DNA from: Xylophilus ampelinus
GTDB lineage: Bacteria > Pseudomonadota > Gammaproteobacteria > Burkholderiales > Burkholderiaceae_C
DNA: 64,000 nucleotides
Assembly: GCF_901875635.1 (NCBI RefSeq)
Contig: NZ_CABFMN010000073.1
Coordinates: 1-64,000 of the forward strand
Reading direction: 5' to 3'
The translations under genes and the position numbers were made by a program. Below are positions 29,256 to 38,468 of the stretch, in pieces; the first letter of the stretch is position 1; the number at the start of each line of letters is the position of its first letter. The notes beneath the pieces were generated by a model that saw nothing but the letters and a program-made list of their open reading frames with translations, was not told the origin of the DNA and did not search any database.

Positions 29256-31567
29256 CAGCGCTTGAGCGAACCGGGCTTGATCGATTCCTCGATCTCCGGG
29301 TCGAAAAGCTCCAGGTCCGGCAATTGGGCCGATGGCGCATCTGGTACCGCAGCAGCAAGTTCCGTGGATGGCTGATCGAGCGCCGAGTGCTCGATGACCG
29401 GCGTTGCCGGCGCATTTTCGGCCGCAGCGCGCCGCAGCGCGGCCGGCATTGTGTCGACACCGGCCATGTCCAGGTCGTCCAGATCGAAGTCGAGCGACGC
29501 CGTCAGCGGATGCGGCGGGCGCGTGGGCTGAAAGTCCGGGTGACGCGGCTCCACGAGCGCCGTGTCTCGCACCAGCGACTGCGGCGCGGTCGGCAGCTCC
29601 ACTGCAGAAGTCGGCAATGCCATGGGCAGCGTCTCGTGTTGCTGGTGGCGCATCAGCACCTCCGCCAGCGACGGGCGCTGGGAATCACTACTGGCAGGCT
29701 GCTCCTGGGCCATGGCGTAGAGCATCAGCAGCTCGCGATAGGCCGCCAGGTCGAAGGTCGGCTGGCCATCTTCGCCCGGCCGACGGAACAGCAGTTCCTC
29801 GATGACAGGCAGCGATTCCGGCCCCGGCCAGTGCTCTTCGATGCGCTGAAGGACTTCGTTGTGGTGATCCAGGGGCCGACCCGAGTCCTGGTGGAAATCG
29901 TCGAAGGACGGCACCCGCACGTTGAGCGCCTGCTGGCACTGGCGGCGCACACGCTCGTAGTCGAGCATGCGGCCCAGGCTGTGGAAGATGCGCAGCAGCT
30001 CGAGGTAAGCGAGCGCGCTGGTGTCAGGATGGTCGGCCACGTATTCCGACAGCACCGCGATGGCCTGCTCATGCTGACCCAACGACAGAAAGAATTCAGC
30101 CTGCTGCTGCACGTCGAACAGCTCCTCGGTGTTGACCGAGCGGGAAACCGAAGCCAGCTGTCCCGCCTGCGCCGGCACATCAGCGTCCGCATGCGGCGCC
30201 TCGGTCTCGGACGGGTCCGCACTGCGCGGCGCATCCGGGTCGATGAACCCCGCGGCCCCCCCTTGCGAGGGCGAGCCAGATGACGCCGAGCCCGCCACTG
30301 AACCGGCTGCCAGCGCACGCGCGGCACCCACGTCGTCCTCCCCCGGGAAGGTGTCGGCAGCGTCATCGAGCCCGCCGAACTGCGACCGACGGGGCGGCGC
30401 TGCACCACCGCCGTCTTCTGGCCACCACACCGACTGGGCGGCACGACGAGACCCAAGCCAGATCCAGACCAATGCGATGAGCGCGAGCAGCAACAGCAGC
30501 ATGAGCGCGTACACCAGCGGGTTGCTGTAGCGGCTCTCCCGCGCCGCGGCCAGTTCGCGACGCATCTCGAGCAGCGTCTGCTCGTTGCGGGCCGTCTGTT
30601 CGCGCAGGGAGGCCAACGCCTGCTCCAGCGCCACCGTCCGCTGCGCGTCACGCACCGCCTCGGGCGTCGGGGCCGCCGCGGCTGGGGCGCTGGCTGCAGG
30701 CTGCGGTGCAAGCGCGGCGCCATCGTTGCGCACCGGCTCGCTCGCCGTGGGGACCGGTGCCGCAGCCACGGCTGTGGCAGGTGCTTGGACCGGTGGAGAC
30801 GGCTGGGCTGCAGCGGTCGACGGCGCAACCGGTTCACGCGGCGCAAGCGGCGCCAGGGCATCGACCTGCAGACGCCCGCCCGACGAGGAACCGGCGGCCA
30901 CGCTGGCGCGTGCGGAGGGCGCAGCCCGTCGACGCGCAGCAGTTTCTGTGTTCACGCGCTCGGGGGCGGCACTGCGGGTGCTTCGTGCGCCCGGTGCCGG
31001 AGAACCGGCACGACGGCGTTCCGTGCCGCCCTCGCCGGAGCCGCCCGCCCGTGCCGCGCGCGAAGCGCGCGATGGCGACTGCGCCGGCACTGCGGCAGTC
31101 GCACCGCCGGTCGATTCGCCCGGCGCTTCGAAGGAGGGGACTGCCGCGTCGACGGGAGGCGGATCGGCCAGCAAAACGACCTGGCGGGTCGAGGTGGCCG
31201 AACAGCCGGCCTTGACCGTCAACGTGACGATGGGCTCCTCCACCGCGCGGGTGGTCCGCACGCGCAGCCGGGGCGCATCCGGCGCCGCACCGGGTTCGAG
31301 CGAGACGCTCACGCGCCGCTCGTCCATGGCGGCATCGCCCTGCACCACCTCGACCTGCGGGCAGAGCGAGCCGCCCACCTCGCTGCCATCGAGCGTGAGG
31401 GGGATGACGATGTTGAGCGGCTTGCCGATCCACGCAGCGCCCTGCGGGCGCCCGATCGTCAGCGCGGACGCGGGAAGTACGAACCCGAGTACAAACAGGG
31501 TCGCCGCAGCGTGACGGAATCGCACAATCGAGGGTTGCCAGGAAGAAGAAGTCAAAAGTAGACACAT
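29255..31567 (-). CDS. FimV-like membrane protein with TPR-type C-terminus
   Basis: A large protein (770 aa from the ATG at 31567). Segments in order: a hydrophobic signal/anchor (about 18-35), a beta-rich FimV-type N-terminal domain (LTIGRPQGAAWIGKPLNIVIP...), a long Pro/Ala/Ser linker, a short coiled-coil (LEQALASLREQTARNEQTLL), a membrane span (ALMLLLLLALIALVWIWLG), and a cytoplasmic part with a TPR-like stretch (QQAEFFLSLGQHEQAIAVLS, DTSALAYLELLRIFHSLGRM). FimV/TspA proteins organise poles, pili and peptidoglycan-linked structures; I see no LysM motif. A GTG at 31525 gives a neater signal peptide (RFRHAAATLFVLGFVLPASA) and may be the true start. It is divergent from the acyl-CoA cluster. 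Confidence 0.7.
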   Translation of the reverse strand: MCLLLTSSSWQPSIVRFRHAAATLFVLGFVLPASALTIGRPQGAAWIGKPLNIVIPLTLDGSEVGGSLCPQVEVVQGDAAMDERRVSVSLEPGAAPDAPRLRVRTTRAVEEPIVTLTVKAGCSATSTRQVVLLADPPPVDAAVPSFEAPGESTGGATAAVPAQSPSRASRAARAGGSGEGGTERRRAGSPAPGARSTRSAAPERVNTETAARRRAAPSARASVAAGSSSGGRLQVDALAPLAPREPVAPSTAAAQPSPPVQAPATAVAAAPVPTASEPVRNDGAALAPQPAASAPAAAAPTPEAVRDAQRTVALEQALASLREQTARNEQTLLEMRRELAAARESRYSNPLVYALMLLLLLALIALVWIWLGSRRAAQSVWWPEDGGGAAPPRRSQFGGLDDAADTFPGEDDVGAARALAAGSVAGSASSGSPSQGGAAGFIDPDAPRSADPSETEAPHADADVPAQAGQLASVSRSVNTEELFDVQQQAEFFLSLGQHEQAIAVLSEYVADHPDTSALAYLELLRIFHSLGRMLDYERVRRQCQQALNVRVPSFDDFHQDSGRPLDHHNEVLQRIEEHWPGPESLPVIEELLFRRPGEDGQPTFDLAAYRELLMLYAMAQEQPASSDSQRPSLAEVLMRHQQHETLPMALPTSAVELPTAPQSLVRDTALVEPRHPDFQPTRPPHPLTASLDFDLDDLDMAGVDTMPAALRRAAAENAPATPVIEHSALDQPSTELAAAVPDAPSAQLPDLELFDPEIEESIKPGSLKR

Positions 31568-31568
31568 T

Positions 31569-31597
31569 TTGACACCAACATCAACAAAGTACAACTT
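31569..31597 (+). promoter_or_regulatory. candidate sigma-70 promoter of the acyl-CoA cluster
   Basis: A perfect -35 hexamer TTGACA lies at 31569-31574. A plausible -10 (TACAAC at 31590-31595) follows after a 15-nt spacer, two shorter than optimal. The start of the dehydrogenase gene is 19 nt further on. The region is AT-rich compared with its surroundings. Confidence 0.4.
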
Positions 31598-31614
31598 TGG
31601 GACACATTCAAAAG

Positions 31615-33135
31615 ATGACCGTGAAATTTTCGACCATCGCCATCGTGGGCACCGGCGCCATGGGCCGGGGCATCGCGCAGATCGCCGCCCAGGCGGGCAG
31701 CACCGTCCACCTGCTCGATGCCCAGGAAGGAGCAGCGCAGAAGGCAGCTGCCGCCATCGTCGCCCAATGGGACAAGCTGGTCGAGAAAGGACGTCTCGAT
31801 CCGGCACAACGTGACGTGTATGCGACACAGTTGTGTCCCGCGGAGGCCCTTTCAGCACTCAAGGGGTGCGACCTCGTGGTGGAAGCGATCGTCGAAAAGC
31901 TTGACGTGAAGCGCCAGCTCTTCAAGGACCTCGAGGACATCGTGGCGCCGGAGGCGGTGCTGGCAACCAACACCTCTTCCCTGTCGGTGACCGCGATCGG
32001 AGCCGGCCTTCGCCACCCGGGCCGCTTCGCCGGCTTCCACTTCTTCAACCCCGTGCCGCTCATGAAGGTGGTCGAGGTGGTCGCCGGCTTCAAGACCGAA
32101 GCGGCCGTCTGCGATCGGCTGCGCGAGTATGCGCGCCAGATGGGACACAGCGCCGTTCTGGCCCAGGACACGCCGGGCTTCATCGTCAACCATGCCGGGC
32201 GCGGCTACGGCACCGAGGCACTTCGCATCGTGGGCGAAGGCGTGGCCGACTTCGCGACCATCGACCGCATCCTCAAGGACCAGGCCGGCTTCAAGCTCGG
32301 CCCCTTCGAGCTGATGGACCTCACGGCGCTGGATGTTTCTCACCCCGTGATGGAATCGATCTACCGGCAGTACTACGACGAGCCGCGCTTCCGGCCCAGT
32401 GTGATCACCGCGCAGCGCCTGGCAGCCGGGGCGCTCGGCCGCAAGACCGGCGAAGGCTTCTACCGCTACGCCGAAGGCGTAGTTACGGTGCCTGACGAGC
32501 CGGTGGTGCCCGCCGTCGACACGCTGCCGCCCGTGTGGGTCCCGCCGCGCGCCACGCGCCGCGCGGAGCTGCTGCGGCTGATTCACATGCTCGGGGCACA
32601 GCTCGAGACCGGCGCTGCACCCTCCTCGCAAGCCCTGATCGTCGTCGCGCCGCTGGGCTTCGACATCACGACCGTCGCAGCGGTTGAGCGCCTCGATGCC
32701 ACCCGCACCGTGGGCATCGACATGCTGATCGACGACACCGCGACGAAGCGCCGCGTGCTCGCCACCAACCCGGCCACGCGGCGCGACATGCGCGATGCCG
32801 CGCACGCGCTCCTCGCGCGCGATGGCAAGGCCGTCAGCGTGATCCGCGACAGCGGCGGCTTCGTCAGCCAGCGCGTGCTCGCCACCATCGTCAACATCGC
32901 CGCCGACATCTGCCAGCAGCGCATCTGCACGCCGGCCGACCTGGAGACCGCGGTCACGCTCGGCCTCGGTTATCCCCGAGGCCCGCTGGCGATGGGCGAT
33001 CTGTACGGACCGACGAACATCCTGGAGGTGCTGTTCAACATGCAGACCGTGTATGGCGATCCGCGCTATCGCCCCAGTCCCTGGCTGCGCCGCCGTGGCG
33101 CGCTGGGCCTGAGCCTCAAGCACGAAGAAGAATGA
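31615..33135 (+). CDS. 3-hydroxyacyl-CoA dehydrogenase (PaaH/PaaC-like)
   Basis: A 506-aa NAD-dependent enzyme oxidising 3-hydroxyacyl-CoA to 3-ketoacyl-CoA. The Rossmann motif is IVGTGAMGRGIAQIAA (residues ~9-24), followed by VVEAIVEKLDVKRQLF, FAGFHFFNPVPLMKVVEVV and the catalytic His/Glu region. A second 3HCDH C-terminal domain at ~400-500 (GFVSQRVLATIVNIAADI...GLGYPRGPLAMGDL) makes the ~500-aa two-domain form typical of PaaH/PaaC of phenylacetate degradation. The ATG at 31615 lacks a strong ribosome site; a TTG 18 nt upstream is the alternative. It is the first gene of the cluster and is followed by an enoyl-CoA hydratase after 40 nt. Confidence 0.92.
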   Translation: MTVKFSTIAIVGTGAMGRGIAQIAAQAGSTVHLLDAQEGAAQKAAAAIVAQWDKLVEKGRLDPAQRDVYATQLCPAEALSALKGCDLVVEAIVEKLDVKRQLFKDLEDIVAPEAVLATNTSSLSVTAIGAGLRHPGRFAGFHFFNPVPLMKVVEVVAGFKTEAAVCDRLREYARQMGHSAVLAQDTPGFIVNHAGRGYGTEALRIVGEGVADFATIDRILKDQAGFKLGPFELMDLTALDVSHPVMESIYRQYYDEPRFRPSVITAQRLAAGALGRKTGEGFYRYAEGVVTVPDEPVVPAVDTLPPVWVPPRATRRAELLRLIHMLGAQLETGAAPSSQALIVVAPLGFDITTVAAVERLDATRTVGIDMLIDDTATKRRVLATNPATRRDMRDAAHALLARDGKAVSVIRDSGGFVSQRVLATIVNIAADICQQRICTPADLETAVTLGLGYPRGPLAMGDLYGPTNILEVLFNMQTVYGDPRYRPSPWLRRRGALGLSLKHEEE

Positions 33136-33175
33136 CACGCGTCACAGCAGCCGCACGCAAGACAGAGACAAACCA

Positions 33176-33955
33176 ATGACTGCAGAACTCAAGAGTACCA
33201 GCGAAGGCCGCACCATGGTGCTGACGCTGTCCAACCCGAGCCAGCGCAACGCACTGGGGCCTGAGATGTACGCCGCCGGCATCGAGGCCCTTGGCGGCGC
33301 GGAAAGCAACCCGGATGTGCGGTGCGTCGTCATCGTGGGCGAAGGCGCATGGTTCTGCGCCGGCGGTTCGCTGCAGCGGCTGCAGGCCAACCGCGAGCGC
33401 GACCCGCAGGTGCAGGCCGAGAGCATCGAGGCGCTGCACAGCTGGATCGATGCCATCCGAACCTTTCCAAAGCCGGTGATCGCAGCCGTCGAAGGCGCCG
33501 CCGCGGGTGCCGGCTTCTCGCTCGCGATGGCGTGCGACTTCATCGTCGCCGCGCGCGATGCGGTCTTTGCCGCGTCGTACAGCAACGTGGCCCTGTCGCC
33601 CGACGGCGGCCTGAGCTGGCACCTCGCGCGGGCCCTGCCCAGGCAGCTCGCCAGCGAGTGGCTCATGAAGGGCGAGCGCATCGCGGCCACGCGCCTGCAC
33701 GAACTCGGCCTGGTCAACGAGCTGACCGATGCCGGCCATGCATTGAGCACGGCGATGGCTCTCGCGCGCGGCCTGGTCGAGCGCGCGCCGAACGCCCTCG
33801 CCAGCATCAAGGAGCTGATCAGCGAAGCGCGCGGCACCGGCCTGAATGCACAGCTCGCCAGCGAGCGCGACCACTTCGTGCGCAACCTGCACCATGCCAA
33901 TGCCGGCATCGGCATCGCGGCCTTCCTCGGCAAGAGCAAGCCGCAGTACGAATAG
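33176..33955 (+). CDS. enoyl-CoA hydratase/isomerase family protein
   Basis: A 259-aa crotonase-fold enzyme. The CoA-binding and oxyanion-hole blocks are VVIVGEGAWFCAGGSL (residues ~50-65) and KPVIAAVEGAAAGAGFSLAMACDFIVA (~98-124). One catalytic Glu position (near residue 137) is occupied by an uncharged residue in NVALSPDGGLSW, where Asp is present instead. The length and sequence resemble the alternative oxepin-CoA hydrolases and PaaG-like members of phenylacetate or related aromatic catabolism, though the substrate is not certain. It lies 40 nt after the 3-hydroxyacyl-CoA dehydrogenase gene. Confidence 0.88.
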   Translation: MTAELKSTSEGRTMVLTLSNPSQRNALGPEMYAAGIEALGGAESNPDVRCVVIVGEGAWFCAGGSLQRLQANRERDPQVQAESIEALHSWIDAIRTFPKPVIAAVEGAAAGAGFSLAMACDFIVAARDAVFAASYSNVALSPDGGLSWHLARALPRQLASEWLMKGERIAATRLHELGLVNELTDAGHALSTAMALARGLVERAPNALASIKELISEARGTGLNAQLASERDHFVRNLHHANAGIGIAAFLGKSKPQYE

Positions 33956-34038
33956 GCCGCACGCGGCGCAGCACGACGAACGGCCTCGGTCGCTCGTGCG
34001 ACAACCCTCTCTCATTCAGTCGCGAAAAAGACAGACCA

Positions 34039-34758
34039 ATGGACGACCCCATTCTTACCATCGAAGAAAGAGAAGCGATCAACGGTGGTCGCTGGTTCAC
34101 ATCACTTTCACCCTCGCTGCGGCACGACATCCTCCGATGCGCTTTCGTCAGACGCTACAAGGACGGCGAACTCATCGCCGCACGCGGCGATCCACCCGAT
34201 TCGTGGATCGCCTGCGCGAAGGGCGCAGTGCGCGTGAGTTCCACGGCCGTGTCGGGCAAGCAGGTCACGCTGACCTACGTCGAGCCGGGCATCTGGTTCG
34301 GCGACGTGGCGATGTTCGACGGGGACCGTCGCACGCACGACGCCTATGCGCATGGAGAGACCACCATCCTGTGCGTGGCGCGCGCCGACTTCCAGAAGAT
34401 CCTGTCCTCGCACGTCGAGCTGTACGAAGCATTGATGCGACTGCAGGCGCGGCGCATCCGCACATTGTTCGGCCTGGTGGAAGACCTCAACACCCTGCCA
34501 TTGCGCGCGCGACTGGCCAAGCAATTGGTGCATCTGGTGCGCAGCTATGGGGTGCCCAACTTGGCCGACGGCAGCCAGACACGCATCGGCCTGCAACTGG
34601 CGCAGGAAGAGCTGGCCCAACTGCTCGGCGCCTCGCGCCAGCGGGTCAACCAGGAACTGAAGTCGATGGAGCGCGAAGGTGCGATCCGCATCGAGCCGGC
34701 GGGCCTGGTGGTGCTGGATCGAGACGCGCTCATGCGCATCTCGCAGGCCGACGACTGA
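34039..34758 (+). CDS. Crp/Fnr-family transcriptional regulator
   Basis: A 239-aa regulator: an N-terminal cyclic-nucleotide-binding fold (residues ~20-140, GELIAARGDPPDSW, VEPGIWFGDVAMFDG) and a C-terminal helix-turn-helix (LAQEELAQLLGASRQRVNQELKSM, ~185-210). No Fnr-type cluster of N-terminal Cys is present, so it is not an oxygen sensor of the Fnr class. The ATG at 34039 gives the full fold; a much longer overlapping frame is a shadow. It sits inside the acyl-CoA cluster, 83 nt after the hydratase and 39 nt before the phosphotransferase gene, and may regulate it. Confidence 0.92.
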   Translation: MDDPILTIEEREAINGGRWFTSLSPSLRHDILRCAFVRRYKDGELIAARGDPPDSWIACAKGAVRVSSTAVSGKQVTLTYVEPGIWFGDVAMFDGDRRTHDAYAHGETTILCVARADFQKILSSHVELYEALMRLQARRIRTLFGLVEDLNTLPLRARLAKQLVHLVRSYGVPNLADGSQTRIGLQLAQEELAQLLGASRQRVNQELKSMEREGAIRIEPAGLVVLDRDALMRISQADD

Positions 34759-34797
34759 CGCACGCGGCGCCCTGAACGAACAACAAGCTTTCGAGAC

Positions 34798-35904
34798 ATG
34801 ACGCAGGATTTCAGCAACTTCATCGGCACGCGCGCCGTCTCCGCCCAGCACGCTTTCGACATTGAGGCGCTCTCGGGCTGGCTGAGCACGCACCTCGATG
34901 GCTTCCAGGGCCCGCTGACGGTCGAGATGTTCAAGGGCGGGCAGTCGAATCCCACCTACAAGCTCGTCACGCCGCAGCGCAGCTACGTGATGCGTGCCAA
35001 GCCGGGCCCGGTCGCCAAGCTGCTGCCTTCCGCGCACGCGATCGAGCGCGAGTACAAGGTCATGAAGGGCCTGGCCGGCACCGACGTGCCCGTGCCCGCC
35101 ATGTACTGCCTGTGCGAGGACGAATCCGTCATCGGCCGCGCCTTCTACGTCATGGAGTGCATGGAAGGCCGCGTGCTCTGGGACCAGTCGCTGCCCGGCT
35201 TCAGCAACGCCGAACGCGCTGCGTACTACGACGAGATGAACCGTGTCATCGCGGCCCTGCACACCGTCGACTTCGCCGCGCGGGGCCTGGCCGACTACGG
35301 CAAGCCCGGCAATTACTTCGAGCGGCAGATCGGCCGCTGGAGCAAGCAGTACAAGGCCTCGGCCGATGGTGCCGGCCAGCTGTCGCAGCCCATCGAGGAG
35401 ATGGAGCGCCTGATCGACTGGCTGCCCACGCACATGCCGGCCAGCGCGCGCGACGAGAGCAAGGTCTCGATCGTGCACGGCGACTACCGCCTCGACAACG
35501 TGATGTTCCATGCCACCGAGCCGCGCATCATCGCCGTACTCGACTGGGAGCTGTCGACGCTGGGCCATCCCCTGGCTGACTTCAGCTACCACTGCATGTC
35601 GTGGCACATGCCGCCCACGACGGGCCGCGGCATCGGTGGCGTCGACGTCGCCTCGCTCGGCATCCCGACCGAGGCCGAATACATCCGCCGCTACTGCGAG
35701 CGCACCCGCATCAGCACACCCGAGGCGCTCGCACCCGACTGGAACTTCTACCAGGCCTACAACCTGTTCCGCATGGCCGCGATCCTGCAAGGCATCGCCA
35801 AGCGGGTCGAGGCCGGCACCGCCTCGAGCGAGCAGGCGGTGGCCTCTGCGCGCGGCGCGCGGCCCATGGCTGCGATGGCCTGGCAGTTCGCCCAGAAGGC
35901 GTAA
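34798..35904 (+). CDS. APH-type phosphotransferase, ACAD10/11 N-terminal-like
   Basis: A 368-aa protein of the aminoglycoside phosphotransferase (kinase-like) fold, with the Brenner motif HGDYRLDNVMFH and the metal-binding DWELSTLG block. The close relatives are those found beside acyl-CoA dehydrogenases (as in the human ACAD10/11 fusion), where the kinase domain is thought to phosphorylate hydroxyacyl-CoA. Here it stands separately, 39 nt before the acyl-CoA dehydrogenase gene, matching that partnership. Antibiotic resistance is not suggested. Confidence 0.88.
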   Translation: MTQDFSNFIGTRAVSAQHAFDIEALSGWLSTHLDGFQGPLTVEMFKGGQSNPTYKLVTPQRSYVMRAKPGPVAKLLPSAHAIEREYKVMKGLAGTDVPVPAMYCLCEDESVIGRAFYVMECMEGRVLWDQSLPGFSNAERAAYYDEMNRVIAALHTVDFAARGLADYGKPGNYFERQIGRWSKQYKASADGAGQLSQPIEEMERLIDWLPTHMPASARDESKVSIVHGDYRLDNVMFHATEPRIIAVLDWELSTLGHPLADFSYHCMSWHMPPTTGRGIGGVDVASLGIPTEAEYIRRYCERTRISTPEALAPDWNFYQAYNLFRMAAILQGIAKRVEAGTASSEQAVASARGARPMAAMAWQFAQKA

Positions 35905-35943
35905 CGCCCTTTCCAACCTCCCTACCCCACCCCAGGAGACACC

Positions 35944-37215
<1,272 letters not shown>

Positions 37216-37232
37216 GCCGGCCTTTCCGAATT

Positions 37233-37287
37233 GCTATATTTTTTATAGCAATTGCCGCCCGTCCTGCAAGGGCCGGCGGCCTTTTTC
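37233..37287 (+). repeat. interspersed palindromic repeat, copy 6 (joined to a terminator)
   Basis: The perfect core GCTATATTTTTTATAGC is at 37233-37249. The usual arm (GCCGCCCGTCCTGC, GGGCCGGCGGCC) follows and doubles as the stem of the terminator of the acyl-CoA dehydrogenase gene. Confidence 0.85.
37254..37287 (+). terminator. rho-independent terminator of the acyl-CoA cluster
   Basis: GCCGCC and GGCGGC pair around a 15-nt loop and are followed by CTTTTTCTT, 38 nt after the acyl-CoA dehydrogenase stop. The stem lies within the arm of repeat copy 6. Confidence 0.75.
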
Positions 37288-37307
37288 TTATGAAATAGCC
37301 CGGCCGT

Positions 37308-38468
37308 TCAGGCCGGGAGCAGCTTGGAACGGATGAAGCGCACACCACGTTGCAGGCGGCGCAGCCGATCGCCCAGGCTCACGGGCCGCTCGTAGGCGCC
37401 GAGCCGCGGTTGGTAGCGCAATGCCCAGGCCTGGCGCATGAAGGGGGCATTAGCGCGCACCGGCGTGCCGTCGCCGCGTTCGCCGGCCAGGTAGTTGCCG
37501 TTGTAAGAGCGCAGCATCAGTTGCCCGTCGCGCAGCGGCACGCTGTGGAACAGACCGGCGGGACCCTGCCCGGCGGCCAGCCTCACCACATCGTCCTGCC
37601 GCGCATCTACGGTGAGGTAGCGCCCAGAGAGGCTGCGCAGCGCGATGCGGCCGAGGCCATGGTCTTCCAGTCGCAGCTGCAAGGCCGCCGATTCCGGGCC
37701 GCGCACCCAGCGCAGCGCTTCGCCGGGCGCGTCCGTGCCAGCGAGCCAGGCGCCGGCCGGACTGCGTAGCGCGAAGCTGTCGTCCAGCGCGGCGGTCAGC
37801 CGGGGGTCGTCGATCTCGTCCAGGCCAATGAACCGGTAGCCCATGCCCTGCAGCCGCGGCACCAGCGCGCGCGTGAGCTCGAGCGTCCGGCTCCCTTGCG
37901 CCACCACATCCATGTCGGCGACGCTGTCGTGCATGACCAGGATGCCACCGCCATGGCGCTCGATCTCCGCCAAGTACTGCTGCTCGGCCTCCTGCACCGA
38001 CTGGCCCAGTCGCCAGCAGTGGCAATCGATGCCCGGCACTTCCCAGTACACCGGCCCCACATGCCCAAGTGAACTGCGAAGGTCGATGTTGAGTTCGTTG
38101 GCCACCTCGGGCGACCACTTGCCGTAGGTCGCGCGCAGGAAGACCCGGCCGTCACGGCTGTAGCGGCGGATCAGCCCGTCCGTACGGATGATCTGCTCGC
38201 GCACATCGCCCCCAGCCGCCACGTAGTAGGGCATGTCGGGATGGTCGTAGGTGTGGTTGCCGATGATGTGCCCGGCCGCATGCAGGCCGGCAAGCACCTC
38301 GGGGCACTGCTCGGCGTACTTGCCGACCACGAAGAACGTGGCGCGCACTCCCCGCTCGGCAAGGAAGGCGCCGATGGCGCTGCTGTCCGGACCCGGACCG
38401 TCGTCGTAGGTCAGGCACAGCGTGCGTTCAGGAAGGCGCAGGCCGGCGATGCTCCCGCGCTCTAGCAT
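37308..38468 (-). CDS. polysaccharide deacetylase (NodB) with C-terminal fascin-like repeats
   Basis: A 386-aa protein. Residues ~10-220 are a NodB deacetylase: TYDDGPG with Asp22/Asp23, the metal pair His72 and His76 (GNHTYDH), RATYGKW (~112-118), the IDCHCWRL block and His180 (ILVMHDS). The RxPYG motif is changed to RATYG. Residues ~230-356 hold three similar units, FALRSPAGAWL (232-242), IALRSLSGRYL (275-285) and LMLRSYNGNYL (317-327), spaced 42-43 residues, as expected of a beta-trefoil (fascin-like) domain. There is no signal peptide. The ATG at 38468 overlaps the end of the GT4 glycosyltransferase gene, so the two are translationally coupled and likely act on the same glycan. Confidence 0.85.
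   Translation of the reverse strand: MLERGSIAGLRLPERTLCLTYDDGPGPDSSAIGAFLAERGVRATFFVVGKYAEQCPEVLAGLHAAGHIIGNHTYDHPDMPYYVAAGGDVREQIIRTDGLIRRYSRDGRVFLRATYGKWSPEVANELNIDLRSSLGHVGPVYWEVPGIDCHCWRLGQSVQEAEQQYLAEIERHGGGILVMHDSVADMDVVAQGSRTLELTRALVPRLQGMGYRFIGLDEIDDPRLTAALDDSFALRSPAGAWLAGTDAPGEALRWVRGPESAALQLRLEDHGLGRIALRSLSGRYLTVDARQDDVVRLAAGQGPAGLFHSVPLRDGQLMLRSYNGNYLAGERGDGTPVRANAPFMRQAWALRYQPRLGAYERPVSLGDRLRRLQRGVRFIRSKLLPA

Noticed and set aside
34798..35904. Aminoglycoside resistance phosphotransferase
   Set aside because: The APH fold is present, but the neighbouring acyl-CoA dehydrogenase points to the ACAD10-type metabolic kinase.
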